NCBI GenBank assembly: GCA_947476645.1
Contig: CANJRM010000009.1
Span: forward strand, 1-64,000
DNA length: 64,000 nt
Direction of reading: 5' to 3'
From: Bacteroidota bacterium
GTDB lineage: Bacteria; Bacteroidota; Bacteroidia; Chitinophagales; LD1
Positions 53,984 to 62,172 of this stretch are shown here, one piece after another. Below the pieces are notes generated by a model. That model did no database searches. It was given only the letters and a program-made list of their open reading frames with translations, and was not told the origin of the DNA. The translations under genes were made by a program, and so were the position numbers. Numbering within the stretch: position 1 is the first letter of the stretch; each line of letters opens with the position of its first letter.

Positions 53984-54937
53984 ATGAAGGATGAATTTGG
54001 AATCATCATTACTACTTACAACGGTGATTTTTACTTTACTAAAGCGCTGTTGGCGAGTATTAAAAATTTTATGCCCGATGTACCCATCTGCCTTATTCAG
54101 GATGGCGACTTTTCATTGGAAGAAGTAAGAAGTATATACAACATTACGCACGTTGTAAAACGCGAAACCGCAACCAATGAATTTGTAAAACAGAATTGTT
54201 TTCGTTCGCGTTGCTCAAGTTTAGTTGCCTTTACCGAATCTCCTTTTAAAAAATTTCTTTACCTCGATTCTGATTTAGTTTTATGGGGAAATATTCTGCA
54301 ACACATCAAAATTGACGAAGCAGATTTCATTCATAACATTCCGCATGAGCCCTACTCCGATAAGATTTATAAAGGACAATACTTTGATGCTGAAAAACTT
54401 TTCGAATATACGGAGGGTTTTGATTGGAAGGATTGTCACTTTTTTAATTCGGGAGTTTTTATTGCACGAAAAAATTTGTTTGAACAAAAAGAGTTTGAAG
54501 ACATTGTTCGCCTATGGAAGAAAGATAGAACATTGCTTCCTACTGACCCACAAAGTATTTTAAATGTGCTGGTGTTTCGCAATCAAAAGAAGGAGAAAAT
54601 AAAAGTGAGCGAAGCACCTTTGCAAACGGTCGTGCCTGTTATTGGTGCCGAAGAGCTGAAAAGAAGATTTGCGTTTTCAAATGAAGAACCTGTTGTAAGA
54701 GAAGACACGGTTATTCATTGGGCAGGGATGAAACCATTCATGACGAATAGAGGCAAAGTTTTTACGGCACCCGAAATTTATTTCCGAAAACTGCATTTGA
54801 AAAATGCGGGTTCGCTTTGGAGATTTGCACCTGAAATATATTTCTATTATGAAGAGTTTGTGGCGGTGTTGGAGCGATATCATAATGGCTCACTTTGGCT
54901 TTATTTGAAGCGAAAATTTCCCCGTCTCTTTAAATAA
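53984..54937 (+). CDS. GT8-like nucleotide-diphospho-sugar transferase
   Basis: A 317-residue protein with a GT-A-type fold; FGIIITTYNGDFYFTKALLASIKNF begins it, and KFLYLDSDLVLWGNI carries a DxD motif (D-S-D) as in GT8-like enzymes. Late blocks are FFNSGVFIARKNLF and VIHWAGMKPFM, typical of GT8-like retaining transferases. I assign the class by these motifs rather than by a firm family match. It starts 3 bp after the acyltransferase and ends 6 bp before the GT4 gene. Confidence 0.7.
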   Translation: MKDEFGIIITTYNGDFYFTKALLASIKNFMPDVPICLIQDGDFSLEEVRSIYNITHVVKRETATNEFVKQNCFRSRCSSLVAFTESPFKKFLYLDSDLVLWGNILQHIKIDEADFIHNIPHEPYSDKIYKGQYFDAEKLFEYTEGFDWKDCHFFNSGVFIARKNLFEQKEFEDIVRLWKKDRTLLPTDPQSILNVLVFRNQKKEKIKVSEAPLQTVVPVIGAEELKRRFAFSNEEPVVREDTVIHWAGMKPFMTNRGKVFTAPEIYFRKLHLKNAGSLWRFAPEIYFYYEEFVAVLERYHNGSLWLYLKRKFPRLFK

Positions 54938-54943
54938 TCTGTT

Positions 54944-56065
54944 TTGAAAATTCTCTACGTTATTCCAAGTCTCCAAAAGGGTGGTGCCGAGCGCCTCGCA
55001 ATAGATATTTGCAAAGAGGTGAACGCCAGACAAGAACATGAAGCTATGCTTCTTGTTCTGTCTGACAAAAATGAATACACCTATCAAACTAAAGACCTAC
55101 CGATTAGAAAAACATCTTCAAGTGTTTCGCTTTCATTGTTGAAGAAAAGCAAAATTGATTTAAGTGATTTTGAAAAGATTGTTCACAAGTTCAAACCCGA
55201 CATTATCCATTCGCATCTTTTTACCGCAGAAGTTTTTTCGCGCGAAAAAATTCATCCCGGCATCAAATATTTTACTCACTGCCACGACAACATGCCGCAG
55301 TTGCGAAATATTTCTGCTCGAACGTTTTTCAAAAAAAAGCTGCTGACAGATTTTTACGAGAAGCAACATCTGCTAAAAAACTATTTGGACTGCAACAACA
55401 AATTCATTGCTATCTCTGAACACACCAAAGAATATTTTGAGTCGGTGTTGCCTGCACAGTTGGCAAAAAATATTTTTTTATTGAACAACGCTATTGATTT
55501 CAAGCAATTCAATTCGGTCAATCAAAAGCGAAACTTTGACAAAATCAGAATAGTGAATGTGGGCAGTTTCGTGGGAAAGAAAAATCAACAGCTTTTCATT
55601 TCAATAGCCGAAGAGTTGCAAAGAAGAAAGTTGAATGCTGAAATTGTGCTGCTTGGGAATGGACCACTTTATACAGAAATCAAAAAACAGATTGAACAGA
55701 AAAACCTGCAACAAATTATTTCCATGCACGCCAATGTTATGCGCGTGGAAGATTATTACGCTCAAGCAAACATGTATGTGCACACTGCCACTTACGAACC
55801 ATTTGGTTTGGTTTTGTTAGAAGCAATGGCAACGGGCTTGCCCGTTATTTCTTTAGATGGAGGGGGCAATCGTGGTCTGGTGAATGATGAAAATGGGTTC
55901 ATGCTACACGAGCAAAGCGCAAGACTTTTTGCTGACAAAGCAGAGTTGCTGTTTAACGACAAAATTCTACACGATAAACTTTCAGAAGGTGCTGTTGCTT
56001 TTGCAAAGCGGTTTGACATTGTAAGTTACACCGATAAACTCTTGAAGCTTTACGAAGAGAATTAG
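54944..56065 (+). CDS. GT4 family glycosyltransferase
   Basis: A 373-residue GT-B glycosyltransferase. ILYVIPSLQKGGAERLAIDI (about 3-22) starts the N-terminal domain, and YEPFGLVLLEAMATGLPVISLDGGGN is the GT4 E-x7-E signature in the C-terminal domain. The start is TTG 54944. Its TAG stop shares bases with the TAA stop of the convergent gene (TTAG at 56062-56065), a 4-bp tail-to-tail overlap. Sugar unknown. Confidence 0.9.
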   Translation: MKILYVIPSLQKGGAERLAIDICKEVNARQEHEAMLLVLSDKNEYTYQTKDLPIRKTSSSVSLSLLKKSKIDLSDFEKIVHKFKPDIIHSHLFTAEVFSREKIHPGIKYFTHCHDNMPQLRNISARTFFKKKLLTDFYEKQHLLKNYLDCNNKFIAISEHTKEYFESVLPAQLAKNIFLLNNAIDFKQFNSVNQKRNFDKIRIVNVGSFVGKKNQQLFISIAEELQRRKLNAEIVLLGNGPLYTEIKKQIEQKNLQQIISMHANVMRVEDYYAQANMYVHTATYEPFGLVLLEAMATGLPVISLDGGGNRGLVNDENGFMLHEQSARLFADKAELLFNDKILHDKLSEGAVAFAKRFDIVSYTDKLLKLYEEN

Positions 56066-57309
56066 AGAGAAGAAATAGACTGAATAAATGCAGGATAATT
56101 GATTTCTGCATTAAAACTTTTGTTCCAAATTTCAAAAGCATTTTTTCTCATCGCGCTTTTTTCTTCTAGCGATAACGCATAAAACTTCTTTATCGCTTCG
56201 GCAATTTCAGAAGCAGCGCAATTTGCGCCAAGCAAAAATCCATTCTCATCGTTCCGAACAATTTCAGAAACACCACCAACGTTTGTTGCTATTGCAGGTA
56301 TGCCAAATGAATTTGCTTCCATAATTGAAACAGGCAATCCTTCGGTTTCGCTTACGTTAATGAAGGCGTCAATTGCATTTGATGAATAATAGTTGAGCAA
56401 GGCTTCGTTGCTTATCTGCCCGCCAAATTCAAAGAGAATGTTTTTTTTGCCAGCAAGTTTTTCGAGCGCCAATTTTTCTATTTCGCTTTTCTGGGCACCC
56501 ATTCCGAAATGAATCCAATCGATTTCAAAATTATTTATCAGAGAAAGAGCTTCAACAATTAAATGAATTTGTTTGAGCGGAATAATATTGGAACAACTCA
56601 GCAATTTGAGTTTTTGTGAATTGCTCTTCGACAAAACATTTTTTTTGTTGAAAGTTCCAAGACGAGCAAGTTTTATTTTCTGCGAGAACTGTTCCCGCGT
56701 TAATTCATCCAAATAGTTTTTCCCGTTTTGCGATATACAATACACCGCATCTAATTGACTTGTGATAAAGTTTCGCAGCGGCAAATACGCGGGTGTGTGA
56801 CGCTCGAAATAAACATCCCATCCATGTGCGCGGCAAAAAGCTTTCACTTGCTGGTTCTTGTGTTTGAACATAGCGATACCCGCTGCCAGATCGTTCATCC
56901 AATAAGAATACAAGCTGAGTTGTGAAAGTTGAATGTTGTTTTCGGCAACAACATTTTCTAAAAATGAATTGAGTTCATGTGCCTTTGCATAAGATGTAAG
57001 CAGCGTTGAAAGATTCGTTTTGCTTCGAGAAATGCCGCGCCTGCTCATAAATTTCAATTCGTTTTGCAGATGCAGGAAATTCAGAAGTGCAAGCATTTTA
57101 GATTGGGAAGAAGCGGTGTACGGATAGCGTACAACTTTCGCGTTGGGAGGAATTTGTCTTGTTTGCTCAGCTGACAAATTATTGCTTACTATAAATATTC
57201 TACCAAACGATTCAGCAAGAAAAGGGAGTTCACTTTCCAAAAACGTTTCGCCATTTCCGAATGGAAAGGAAGAGGTGAATAGAATCAATGTGCTGTCAGA
57301 ATTCATCAA
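56062..57309 (-). CDS. GT4 family glycosyltransferase (reverse orientation)
   Basis: A 415-residue GT4-type glycosyltransferase. N-terminal TLILFTSSFPFGNGETFLESELPFL is a common start for this subgroup (G-x-T-F-x-x-x-E). ISETEGLPVSIMEANSFGIPAIATNVGGVSEIV is read as the GT4 core E...E block. It is the only minus-strand gene in a run of seven or more plus-strand genes between 50398 and 59739 and overlaps its convergent partner by 4 bp. It is divergent from the next GT4-like gene by 34 bp. Note the N-terminal half is less conserved than the C-terminal half. Confidence 0.87.
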   Translation of the reverse strand: MMNSDSTLILFTSSFPFGNGETFLESELPFLAESFGRIFIVSNNLSAEQTRQIPPNAKVVRYPYTASSQSKMLALLNFLHLQNELKFMSRRGISRSKTNLSTLLTSYAKAHELNSFLENVVAENNIQLSQLSLYSYWMNDLAAGIAMFKHKNQQVKAFCRAHGWDVYFERHTPAYLPLRNFITSQLDAVYCISQNGKNYLDELTREQFSQKIKLARLGTFNKKNVLSKSNSQKLKLLSCSNIIPLKQIHLIVEALSLINNFEIDWIHFGMGAQKSEIEKLALEKLAGKKNILFEFGGQISNEALLNYYSSNAIDAFINVSETEGLPVSIMEANSFGIPAIATNVGGVSEIVRNDENGFLLGANCAASEIAEAIKKFYALSLEEKSAMRKNAFEIWNKSFNAEINYPAFIQSISSL

Positions 57310-57343
57310 ACGGTTATTTTAGCCCTAAAATATTCTTATTCTC

Positions 57344-58636
57344 TTGAAGAAAGTTTTGGTGATTGCTTATTTCTATCCGCCTTGTAATTTGACGGCATCG
57401 CAACGTCCGGCTTCGTGGACAAAATATTTACACGAGTTCGGTTACTATCCAATCGTACTTACCCGAAATTGGGAACAGCCTATCAATAAACCCGCAGATA
57501 TTTCGAAACCATCGGGTGAGAAGGAAGTGACGGAAGAGAATGAAAATTCAAAAGTGATTTATCTTCCTTATAAAGGAACACTCAAAGACAAGCTATATAC
57601 AAAGTATGGTGACTCAAAATTTCGTTTGGTTCGAAGGGCGCTTTCATTTTTTGAATTAGTGTTTCAGAATTTTTTTTTCAGTGTAATTCCGTTCAGCAAT
57701 ATTTATTGCAAGGCAGAAGAAATTATTGCAAGCAACAAGAGCATTGACAAAATTGTAATTACTGCCAATCCATTCGTTTCTTTTTTCATTGGCTATAAGT
57801 TGAAGAAAAAATTCCCGTACCTAAAATGGATAGCTGACTACCGCGATGATTGGAGCACAACAGAGCTTGGAGGCGAAAGAAATTTTCTCCAACAAATTAT
57901 TTTCAAGTTAGAATCTGCGAGTGAAAGAAAGTGGGTTAGCACGGCTTCCCTCGTAACTACTATCTCTGATTATTACCTCAGTAAAATTTCATCGTTCGTT
58001 AACCGCGATGGAAAGGTTTTGCTGAATGGATTTTCAGAAGAAGACTTCAATAAAGTTATTCCGCTTGAAAAACAGGATGAATTGGTGATTACCTACAATG
58101 GAACTCTTTATTCTACTCAGGCGATTGAGATTTTTTTGGAAGGTTTTAAAAAAGTAGTCGAACAATATGGAACTAAACTGAAGTTCAAACTCAACTTTCC
58201 GGGATTGGCTTTTGATAAGACACAGGCAGAAAGAGTTCGTTCTGCTATGAAAGGATACGAGTACCTGCTGAACATTACCGAAAGAATTCCTCGCGAAAAG
58301 GTTTTTGAATTACAGAATGAATCACATGCGTTTTTGATGGTTTCGCATACAGGTATCAAAGGAATTCCTTCGAGTAAACTGTATGAGTATTTGTGTTTCA
58401 GAAAACCAATTATTGTTTGCCCTAACGACAAAGACATTATTCGCGACACAGTGAATGATGCAGAACTTGGTATTGTTTGCGATAGCACACAAGAAGTTTT
58501 TGAGAAACTCTCTGCGCTCGTAGATAATTATATTGCAAACGGAAAAATTCCGGTGAGTGGCAATGCTGAAAAAATCATGAACTACTCCCGCAGAAATCAA
58601 ACAAAAGTATTGGCAGAAATCTTAGATAGCTTATGA
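57344..58636 (+). CDS. GT4-like glycosyltransferase
   Basis: A 430-residue GT-B-type glycosyltransferase. MKKVLVIAYFYPPCNLTASQRPASW (first 25, start TTG 57344) is typical for a subgroup of sugar-nucleotide transferases; WIADYRDDWSTTELGG and LVTTISDYYLSKI follow. The C-terminal domain has VITYNGTLYSTQAIEIFLEGF and the block GIPSSKLYEYLCFRKPIIVC, the GT4 E-region (K-x-Y-E-Y). It overlaps wecB by 4 bp. Which sugar it transfers is unknown. Confidence 0.83.
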   Translation: MKKVLVIAYFYPPCNLTASQRPASWTKYLHEFGYYPIVLTRNWEQPINKPADISKPSGEKEVTEENENSKVIYLPYKGTLKDKLYTKYGDSKFRLVRRALSFFELVFQNFFFSVIPFSNIYCKAEEIIASNKSIDKIVITANPFVSFFIGYKLKKKFPYLKWIADYRDDWSTTELGGERNFLQQIIFKLESASERKWVSTASLVTTISDYYLSKISSFVNRDGKVLLNGFSEEDFNKVIPLEKQDELVITYNGTLYSTQAIEIFLEGFKKVVEQYGTKLKFKLNFPGLAFDKTQAERVRSAMKGYEYLLNITERIPREKVFELQNESHAFLMVSHTGIKGIPSSKLYEYLCFRKPIIVCPNDKDIIRDTVNDAELGIVCDSTQEVFEKLSALVDNYIANGKIPVSGNAEKIMNYSRRNQTKVLAEILDSL

Positions 58637-59739
58637 AGAAGATACTTACCTGCGTGGGCACGCGCCCGAACTTTATTAAAGTAGTGAAGCTTCGAAAGCT
58701 GTTCGAAGAGGTAGGATTCCAATATAAAATTTTACATACCGGTCAGCATTTCGATTATAAAATGAGTGAAGTGTTTTTTCAGCAATTGGGGCTTGGTGAG
58801 CCCGATTATTATTTGGGTGTGGGTGGAGGAAGTAATAATGAAGTAGTAGGGAAAATTATCTCGGAAGCGGAGAAGGTGATGTTAGAATACAAACCCGATA
58901 TGGTGATTGTGCCGGGTGATGTGAACTCCACTTTTGCCTGCGCATTTGCGGCTGCTTCGCTGCGAATTCCTGTGGGGCATATTGAAGCGGGCTTGCGAAG
59001 TTTTGATATGGACATGCCTGAGGAGCGCAATCGCATTCTCACCGATAACATTTCTGATTTGCTTTTTATAACCGAGCAAACCGGAGTAGATAATTTATTG
59101 AAAGCCGGTTTTGAGTCGAACAAAATAAAATTGGTAGGCAACACGATTGTTGATGCCTTGGTGCAAATGCTTCCGTTGGTAGATGATTGCAAAGTGTTGG
59201 ACGATTTAAAAATTTCAAAATCTTATTGCGCGGTTACATTTCACCGGCCGGTGAATGTGGATGATGAAAAAAATCTGGTGGTGATTGTTGATGCTCTCGT
59301 TCGCATTTCGAAAATGCTGACGGTGGTTTTTCCTGTGCACCCGCGCACGCTGAAAAATCTGGAGAAGCTCGGCTTGAAAGAAAAACTGGAAAGCAGTGCT
59401 GTAAAAATGATTGAGCCGCTTGGCTATATTGAGTTTTTGAAACTGATGAAGGAGAGCGCCTGCCTTATCAGCGATTCGGGAGGTGTGCAGATTGAGACTT
59501 CTTATTTTAATATTCCTTGTTTTACCCTGCGCGATACAGCAGAATTAAAAATTACTTTAGAAGAAGGAACAAACCAATTACTGAAATTGGACGCGGATGT
59601 GATTGTGAAAAATGTAGAAGAAGTGGTGAAAGGAAATCGCAAACAGGCTAAGCCGCAAATGGTTTGGGATGGGAAGGCATCGGAAAGGATTGTGGAGGAG
59701 GTGAAGAGGTTTCTGCTCTCCGCGGAGATCAAAAAGTGA
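58633..59739 (+). CDS. wecB: UDP-N-acetylglucosamine 2-epimerase (non-hydrolysing)
   Basis: A 368-residue enzyme that interconverts UDP-GlcNAc and UDP-ManNAc. Signature pieces: GTRPNFIKV (near 9-17), LHTGQHFDYKMS, GHIEAGLRSFDMDMPEERNR, FHRPVN and SDSGGVQIETSYF; all match WecB. No WecC dehydrogenase is next to it. It overlaps the preceding gene by 4 bp, ends the polysaccharide locus, and its last codons already fall into array C. UDP-ManNAc would be used by one of the GT2/GT4 enzymes. Confidence 0.93.
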   Translation: MKKILTCVGTRPNFIKVVKLRKLFEEVGFQYKILHTGQHFDYKMSEVFFQQLGLGEPDYYLGVGGGSNNEVVGKIISEAEKVMLEYKPDMVIVPGDVNSTFACAFAAASLRIPVGHIEAGLRSFDMDMPEERNRILTDNISDLLFITEQTGVDNLLKAGFESNKIKLVGNTIVDALVQMLPLVDDCKVLDDLKISKSYCAVTFHRPVNVDDEKNLVVIVDALVRISKMLTVVFPVHPRTLKNLEKLGLKEKLESSAVKMIEPLGYIEFLKLMKESACLISDSGGVQIETSYFNIPCFTLRDTAELKITLEEGTNQLLKLDADVIVKNVEEVVKGNRKQAKPQMVWDGKASERIVEEVKRFLLSAEIKK

Positions 59740-59867
59740 GAGACGGAAGCTAATTATACGAAAGCGGAAGGTGTTTGGGTATTGACGGAAGCTAACTATC
59801 TTTTGGCGGAAGCCGATTATCTTTAAGTGGAAACCATATAATTGAAGGCGGGAAAGGGTTATGGGAG
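59721..59867. repeat. 21-bp periodic array C (CGGAAGC...TAT units)
   Basis: Units begin at 59721, 59742, 59763, 59784, 59805, 59826 and 59847, exactly 21 bp apart. The head of each unit is a C/TGGAA or CGGGAA core, followed in the best units by GCTAAyTAT or GCCGATTAT. The first unit lies in the final codons of wecB, whose stop is inside the array, so the repeat overlaps the 3' end of the gene. Copies are degenerate. Frames on either strand read as heptads only because 21 is a multiple of 3. Confidence 0.8.
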
Positions 59868-60709
59868 TGTAAAAGAGCATGTTCAACCGATTTAGTTTCT
59901 GCTCTGCCATTCTTTGCCGCCCCCACGATTGTATTATTTAAAAGAACGCCTTCTCTTTTGCAAAGGCAAAGGAAAGCAGAAGCAAGCAGCGCGGTGGGTA
60001 AACTGTATGAGAGAGAAAATTGCACGGTTGCTTTTGAACAGTGAGGTGTAGCCATCAATCCATATTGTGATATCTCGGCAAAAAATTAGTGCATCAGTAT
60101 TGGCCGCAATTGAGCAGCCGTGCGCAGCTGAGCAAATGGGACTGCCGCGGCCACCTTATTGCCACCATTGAACAGAAATGGAAACTTGGCTTCGAACGTT
60201 TAATCGGGGAAGAAACTCTTTACCATGCGCTACTTAGCAATCGATGTAGTAGTACATGCGCGAAAAATTTGCGCTGCTGTATTATGCCGCTGCGAATAAC
60301 GAAAACAGCCACGAGCTGATGTGCACGTATGCCGCGATTCCCAAGCGCCAGCGTCTACGCCTTACCGGAACCGTTTGCAGAGGAATACAAACGCCTGCCA
60401 AAACCGGAAAAGAGCAAGTCTATTTCCATAGGAATGTGGCGAAGTGGTTAGAGCAGTTAAACAAACCGCAACAGCGTAAATTGTATAAGGCGGTGAAGAA
60501 GGAGTTTGGAAGGAAGTGAGGAGGAGTTTTCTAATTTAGGGATGGGAGCTATAGGTAGCTTAATATTCATGTTCTGTTTGGCGTTTGCGTTTACTTCAAT
60601 TGGCGCAACGAATCTTTTAGTCCCCCCACAGGGTTTCGCCTCGACCCCCCGAAAGATTAAAACTACTCCCTGTCTTATCGTTGTAGCATTAGCGGAGACA
60701 GAGCAAAAT
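59868..60709. other. Gene-poor region with decayed ORF remnants
   Basis: About 840 bp without an intact recognisable gene. 59868-60080 has no gene signal. 60089-60519 contains pieces that look coding-like in different frames (see the separate entry). 60520-60709 contains short runs of C, T and A with no motif. No tRNA, transposase or CRISPR signal was seen. Confidence 0.6.
60089..60519 (+). pseudogene. Possible frameshifted gene remnant
   Basis: Coding-like fragments lie in more than one frame. One frame from 60089 reads HQYWPQLSSRAQLSKWD and GFERLIGEETLYHALL. A second, from about 60214 to 60519, begins MRYLAIDVVVHAREKFALL and ends AKWLEQLNKPQQRKLYKAV, followed by KKEFGRK before the stop. 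A third reads VYALPEPFAEEYKRLPKPEK at about 60350-60410. The order and composition suggest a gene broken by frameshifts, but I recognise no family and could be seeing chance frames. Confidence 0.3.
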
Positions 60710-61093
60710 CTACCTCACTTCCACTTCTCTCGAAGTAATGTAGTCCTTATACTGGTCGCGGGCTTTTATAACGTAGTGACCTCGTTTTGTAAAATGAATG
60801 CTGTAAGCAGTATATAAAGAAGCGGCTTGTGTTTTGGTTTCTTCGGTGCTTATGAGTTCTTCGGCATAAGTAGTGGTATCTAACAGCGAAATTTCAAAAT
60901 AAATTTTCTCGGTTTGTAAACCCGAAGCATTCGAGAGCAACACCGTCACATGCAGGTTTTCAGAAAAAGTAAAAGTCTCGCTCTTGTTTTTGCAGTTCCC
61001 CTTTTCATCTACCGAATCGCAAAGCATCATTTCCCATCCGGCAAATGAATGCAACGTAAACATGAGCAACGGGAGCAGGAGTAGCTTTCTCAT
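60710..61093 (-). CDS. Hypothetical secreted protein
   Basis: A 127-residue protein with a signal peptide MRKLLLLPLLMFTLHSFAG (cleavage near 18) and a mature beta-rich domain. Phrases: WEMMLCDSVDEKGNCKNKSETFTF, LHVTVLLSNASGLQTEKIYFEI and HYVIKARDQYKDYITSREVEV. Two cysteines are close together near the N-terminus and may form a disulphide. No family is recognised. It stands alone, its 5' side facing the REP-like palindrome copy 2 at 61175-61223. Confidence 0.75.
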   Translation of the reverse strand: MRKLLLLPLLMFTLHSFAGWEMMLCDSVDEKGNCKNKSETFTFSENLHVTVLLSNASGLQTEKIYFEISLLDTTTYAEELISTEETKTQAASLYTAYSIHFTKRGHYVIKARDQYKDYITSREVEVR

Positions 61094-61174
61094 GGGGTAT
61101 GGGTTTTAGTTGGCTAAAGCTACAAAGTCTTTTTTGAGTACGAAATTTATTTTTTGTTGTAAACCGAACCTCTA

Positions 61175-61223
61175 TGTCATGCTGAGCTTGTCGAAGCATA
61201 CCTTCGACAAGCTCAGCATGACA
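61175..61223. repeat. REP-like palindrome, copy 2 (perfect 22-bp arms)
   Basis: Left arm 61175-61196 and right arm 61202-61223 are exact reverse complements with a 5-base loop; the core is CTGAGCTTGTCGAAG, identical to the core of copy 1 at 15614-15661. It lies in the divergent gap between the secreted hypothetical gene and the sterol desaturase gene. Confidence 0.95.
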
Positions 61224-61301
61224 GCACCCACCACTCGTCTTCTGCATTTTGATTATTCCTCAAATTGAACTTGGTTTGTGGCTCAATTAATAATCGCAAA
61301 A

Positions 61302-62099
61302 ATGTGGTCAGAAATTTTCGAAAGATACTTACAGCATTTCAGTTGGGATTTAGTTCGCTATTTTCTGTTTGCAGGTATTCCTTACTTGATATTTTACGTA
61401 CTGCTCAAGTCGCAGTTGTTTCGTTTTAAGATTCAGCAAAAATTTCCAGAGTTCTACCACATGCGCAGAGAAATTCTTTTCTCACTTTCAAGCATGCTCA
61501 TTTTTACTTTCGTGGGCACTTGTGTTTTCATTCTTCAAAAAAACGGCTATACGCAAATCTATACCGATATACATCAGCATTCCATTGCCTATTTTATTTT
61601 TTCTGTTTTTGCTTTCATCTTTATTCACGATGCTTATTTCTATTGGAGCCACCGCTTCATGCACATCAAAAAGGTTTATCCTTATGTACATCTCATTCAT
61701 CACAAAAGTATAAACCCGACTCCGTGGGCAGCTTTTGCTTTTCACCCGCTTGAAGCAGTTGGTCAGGTGCTTATTTTACCCATCATGGTTTTTGCAATGC
61801 CGTTACATCCGCTCGCTATTTTCATTTGGGGCATTTATCAGTTAGCATTGAATATTGGCGGTCACCTCGGTTTCGAAATTTTCAGAAAAGGATTTACCAC
61901 ACGCTTTCATACAAAGTGGCACAATACTTCCACGCATCATAACATGCACCACAAGTATGTCAACTGCAATTATGGTTTGTACTTTAATATATGGGACCGC
62001 ATCATGGGAACCAATCATAAAAACTATCACCAGGAGTTTGACGCGATCTGCGACCGAAGAGCAAAAGTTTTAGAGACCGAAGAAGTGAAAGCTGTATAG
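61302..62099 (+). CDS. Sterol desaturase / fatty-acid hydroxylase family membrane protein
   Basis: A 265-residue di-iron membrane oxidase-like protein with about four helices. The histidine boxes are HDAYFYWSHRFMH, HLIHHKSINPTPW and the C-terminal HNTSTHHNMHHKYVNCNYG, which would hold the di-iron site. Start ATG 61302 is preferred to GTG 61278. Family members hydroxylate or desaturate lipids and sterol-like molecules; in bacteria the substrate is often unknown and could be a fatty acid, sphingolipid or carotenoid-like lipid. It is a monocistronic gene in this window. Confidence 0.88.
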   Translation: MWSEIFERYLQHFSWDLVRYFLFAGIPYLIFYVLLKSQLFRFKIQQKFPEFYHMRREILFSLSSMLIFTFVGTCVFILQKNGYTQIYTDIHQHSIAYFIFSVFAFIFIHDAYFYWSHRFMHIKKVYPYVHLIHHKSINPTPWAAFAFHPLEAVGQVLILPIMVFAMPLHPLAIFIWGIYQLALNIGGHLGFEIFRKGFTTRFHTKWHNTSTHHNMHHKYVNCNYGLYFNIWDRIMGTNHKNYHQEFDAICDRRAKVLETEEVKAV

Positions 62100-62172
62100 C
62101 CGCTTCACCAACCCGAATTTTCTTTTAGTTTCGTCCACTTGAAAATTCGTGAATCAATATAAATGAAGAAGA

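Noticed and set aside
17394-59867. CRISPR array interpretation of the 21-bp arrays
   Set aside because: Repeats are degenerate and contiguous with no unique spacers between constant repeats, and no cas gene is in the window.
59578-60058. Minus-strand open frames through array C and the wecB end
   Set aside because: Repeated G-F-R-x and S-F-R-x heptads arise from the 21-bp array and the rest lies antisense to wecB.
60506-60817. Plus-strand open frame with a hydrophobic start at 60506
   Set aside because: It overlaps the antisense signal-peptide gene at 60710, has no family motif and its start overlaps the decayed region; treated as chance.
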